Assembly: GCF_001594145.1 (NCBI RefSeq)
Contig: NZ_LVCF01000014.1
Location: 1 to 6,602, forward strand
Direction: 5' to 3'
DNA: 6,602 nt
Origin: Branchiibius sp. NY16-3462-2
GTDB taxonomy: Bacteria; Actinomycetota; Actinomycetes; Actinomycetales; Dermatophilaceae
Shown: positions 6,543 to 6,602 of the stretch, piece by piece
Layout of the letters: the number at the start of each line of letters is the position of its first letter
How positions within the stretch are numbered: position 1 is the first letter of the stretch
Notes under the pieces: model-generated
What the model was told of the DNA's origin: nothing
Seen by the model: the letters and a program-made list of their open reading frames with translations, nothing else
The model's database searches: none
Position numbers and translations under genes: made by a program

Positions 6543-6602
6543 ATGCCAGCACCGAAGTCCCCGGAGTTTCGTCAGCGGGCGGTCGAGCTTGCTCGGGAAC
6601 GA
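6543..6602 (+). CDS. IS3-family transposase OrfA, N-terminal 20 codons only
   Basis: The frame from ATG 6543 runs off the window and begins MPAPKSPEFRQRAVELARER. The motif PEFRQRAVELA is the usual start of the helix-turn-helix OrfA protein of IS3-family elements, which binds the element ends and is made into the full transposase by frameshifting into OrfB. A strong ribosome binding site and a TG-starting terminal repeat just upstream support a real element entering here. The rest of OrfA and all of OrfB are outside the window, so integrity is unknown. Confidence 0.8.
   Translation, partial: MPAPKSPEFRQRAVELARER

Overview
The window looks like an accessory island from a high-GC Gram-positive bacterium, an actinomycete of the Mycobacterium/Rhodococcus/Nocardia type. 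This rests on codon use with G/C at third positions, a GTG start, and transposase ends of the kind common in those genera. Taxonomy cannot be fixed from the sequence alone. The two central genes are GC-rich, while roughly 6100-6480 is visibly more AT-rich.

Layout: (1) 2-91, the last 29 codons of an IS256-family (Mutator-type) transposase, followed by a likely element end and a GC-rich hairpin. (2) About 143-601, a stretch of about 460 bp with no gene I can support. (3) 602-1099, a small stand-alone TIR-domain protein with a GTG start and a good ribosome binding site. (4) 1084-5625, a very large STAND NTPase of 1513 aa that overlaps the TIR gene by 16 bp. Its order is an unassigned N-terminal region, a TIR-like domain that lacks the usual catalytic glutamate, a NACHT-type ATPase, pentapeptide repeats, thirteen recognisable WD40 blades and a short tail. 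(5) 5626-6475, about 850 bp without a convincing intact gene, possibly holding a frameshifted small minus-strand gene. (6) From about 6476 to the end, the left end of an IS3-family element and the first 20 codons of its OrfA.

The two central genes form one translationally coupled operon. Their architecture matches bacterial NLR-like (NACHT/STAND) conflict systems, in which a repeat domain senses an invader, the NACHT ATPase oligomerises, and a TIR domain acts as effector, usually by destroying NAD+. The notable points are the split of TIR functions between a small protein that keeps a candidate catalytic Glu and a degenerate TIR-like domain on the sensor, and a WD40 array whose DNA repeats are nearly identical. 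In that array the differences fall mainly at a few positions expected on the binding face, the signature Trp is Cys in six of thirteen blades, and there are signs of recent tandem duplication and in-frame deletion. This suggests a sensor under rapid diversification. The antiphage role is inferred from architecture and is not shown by the sequence.
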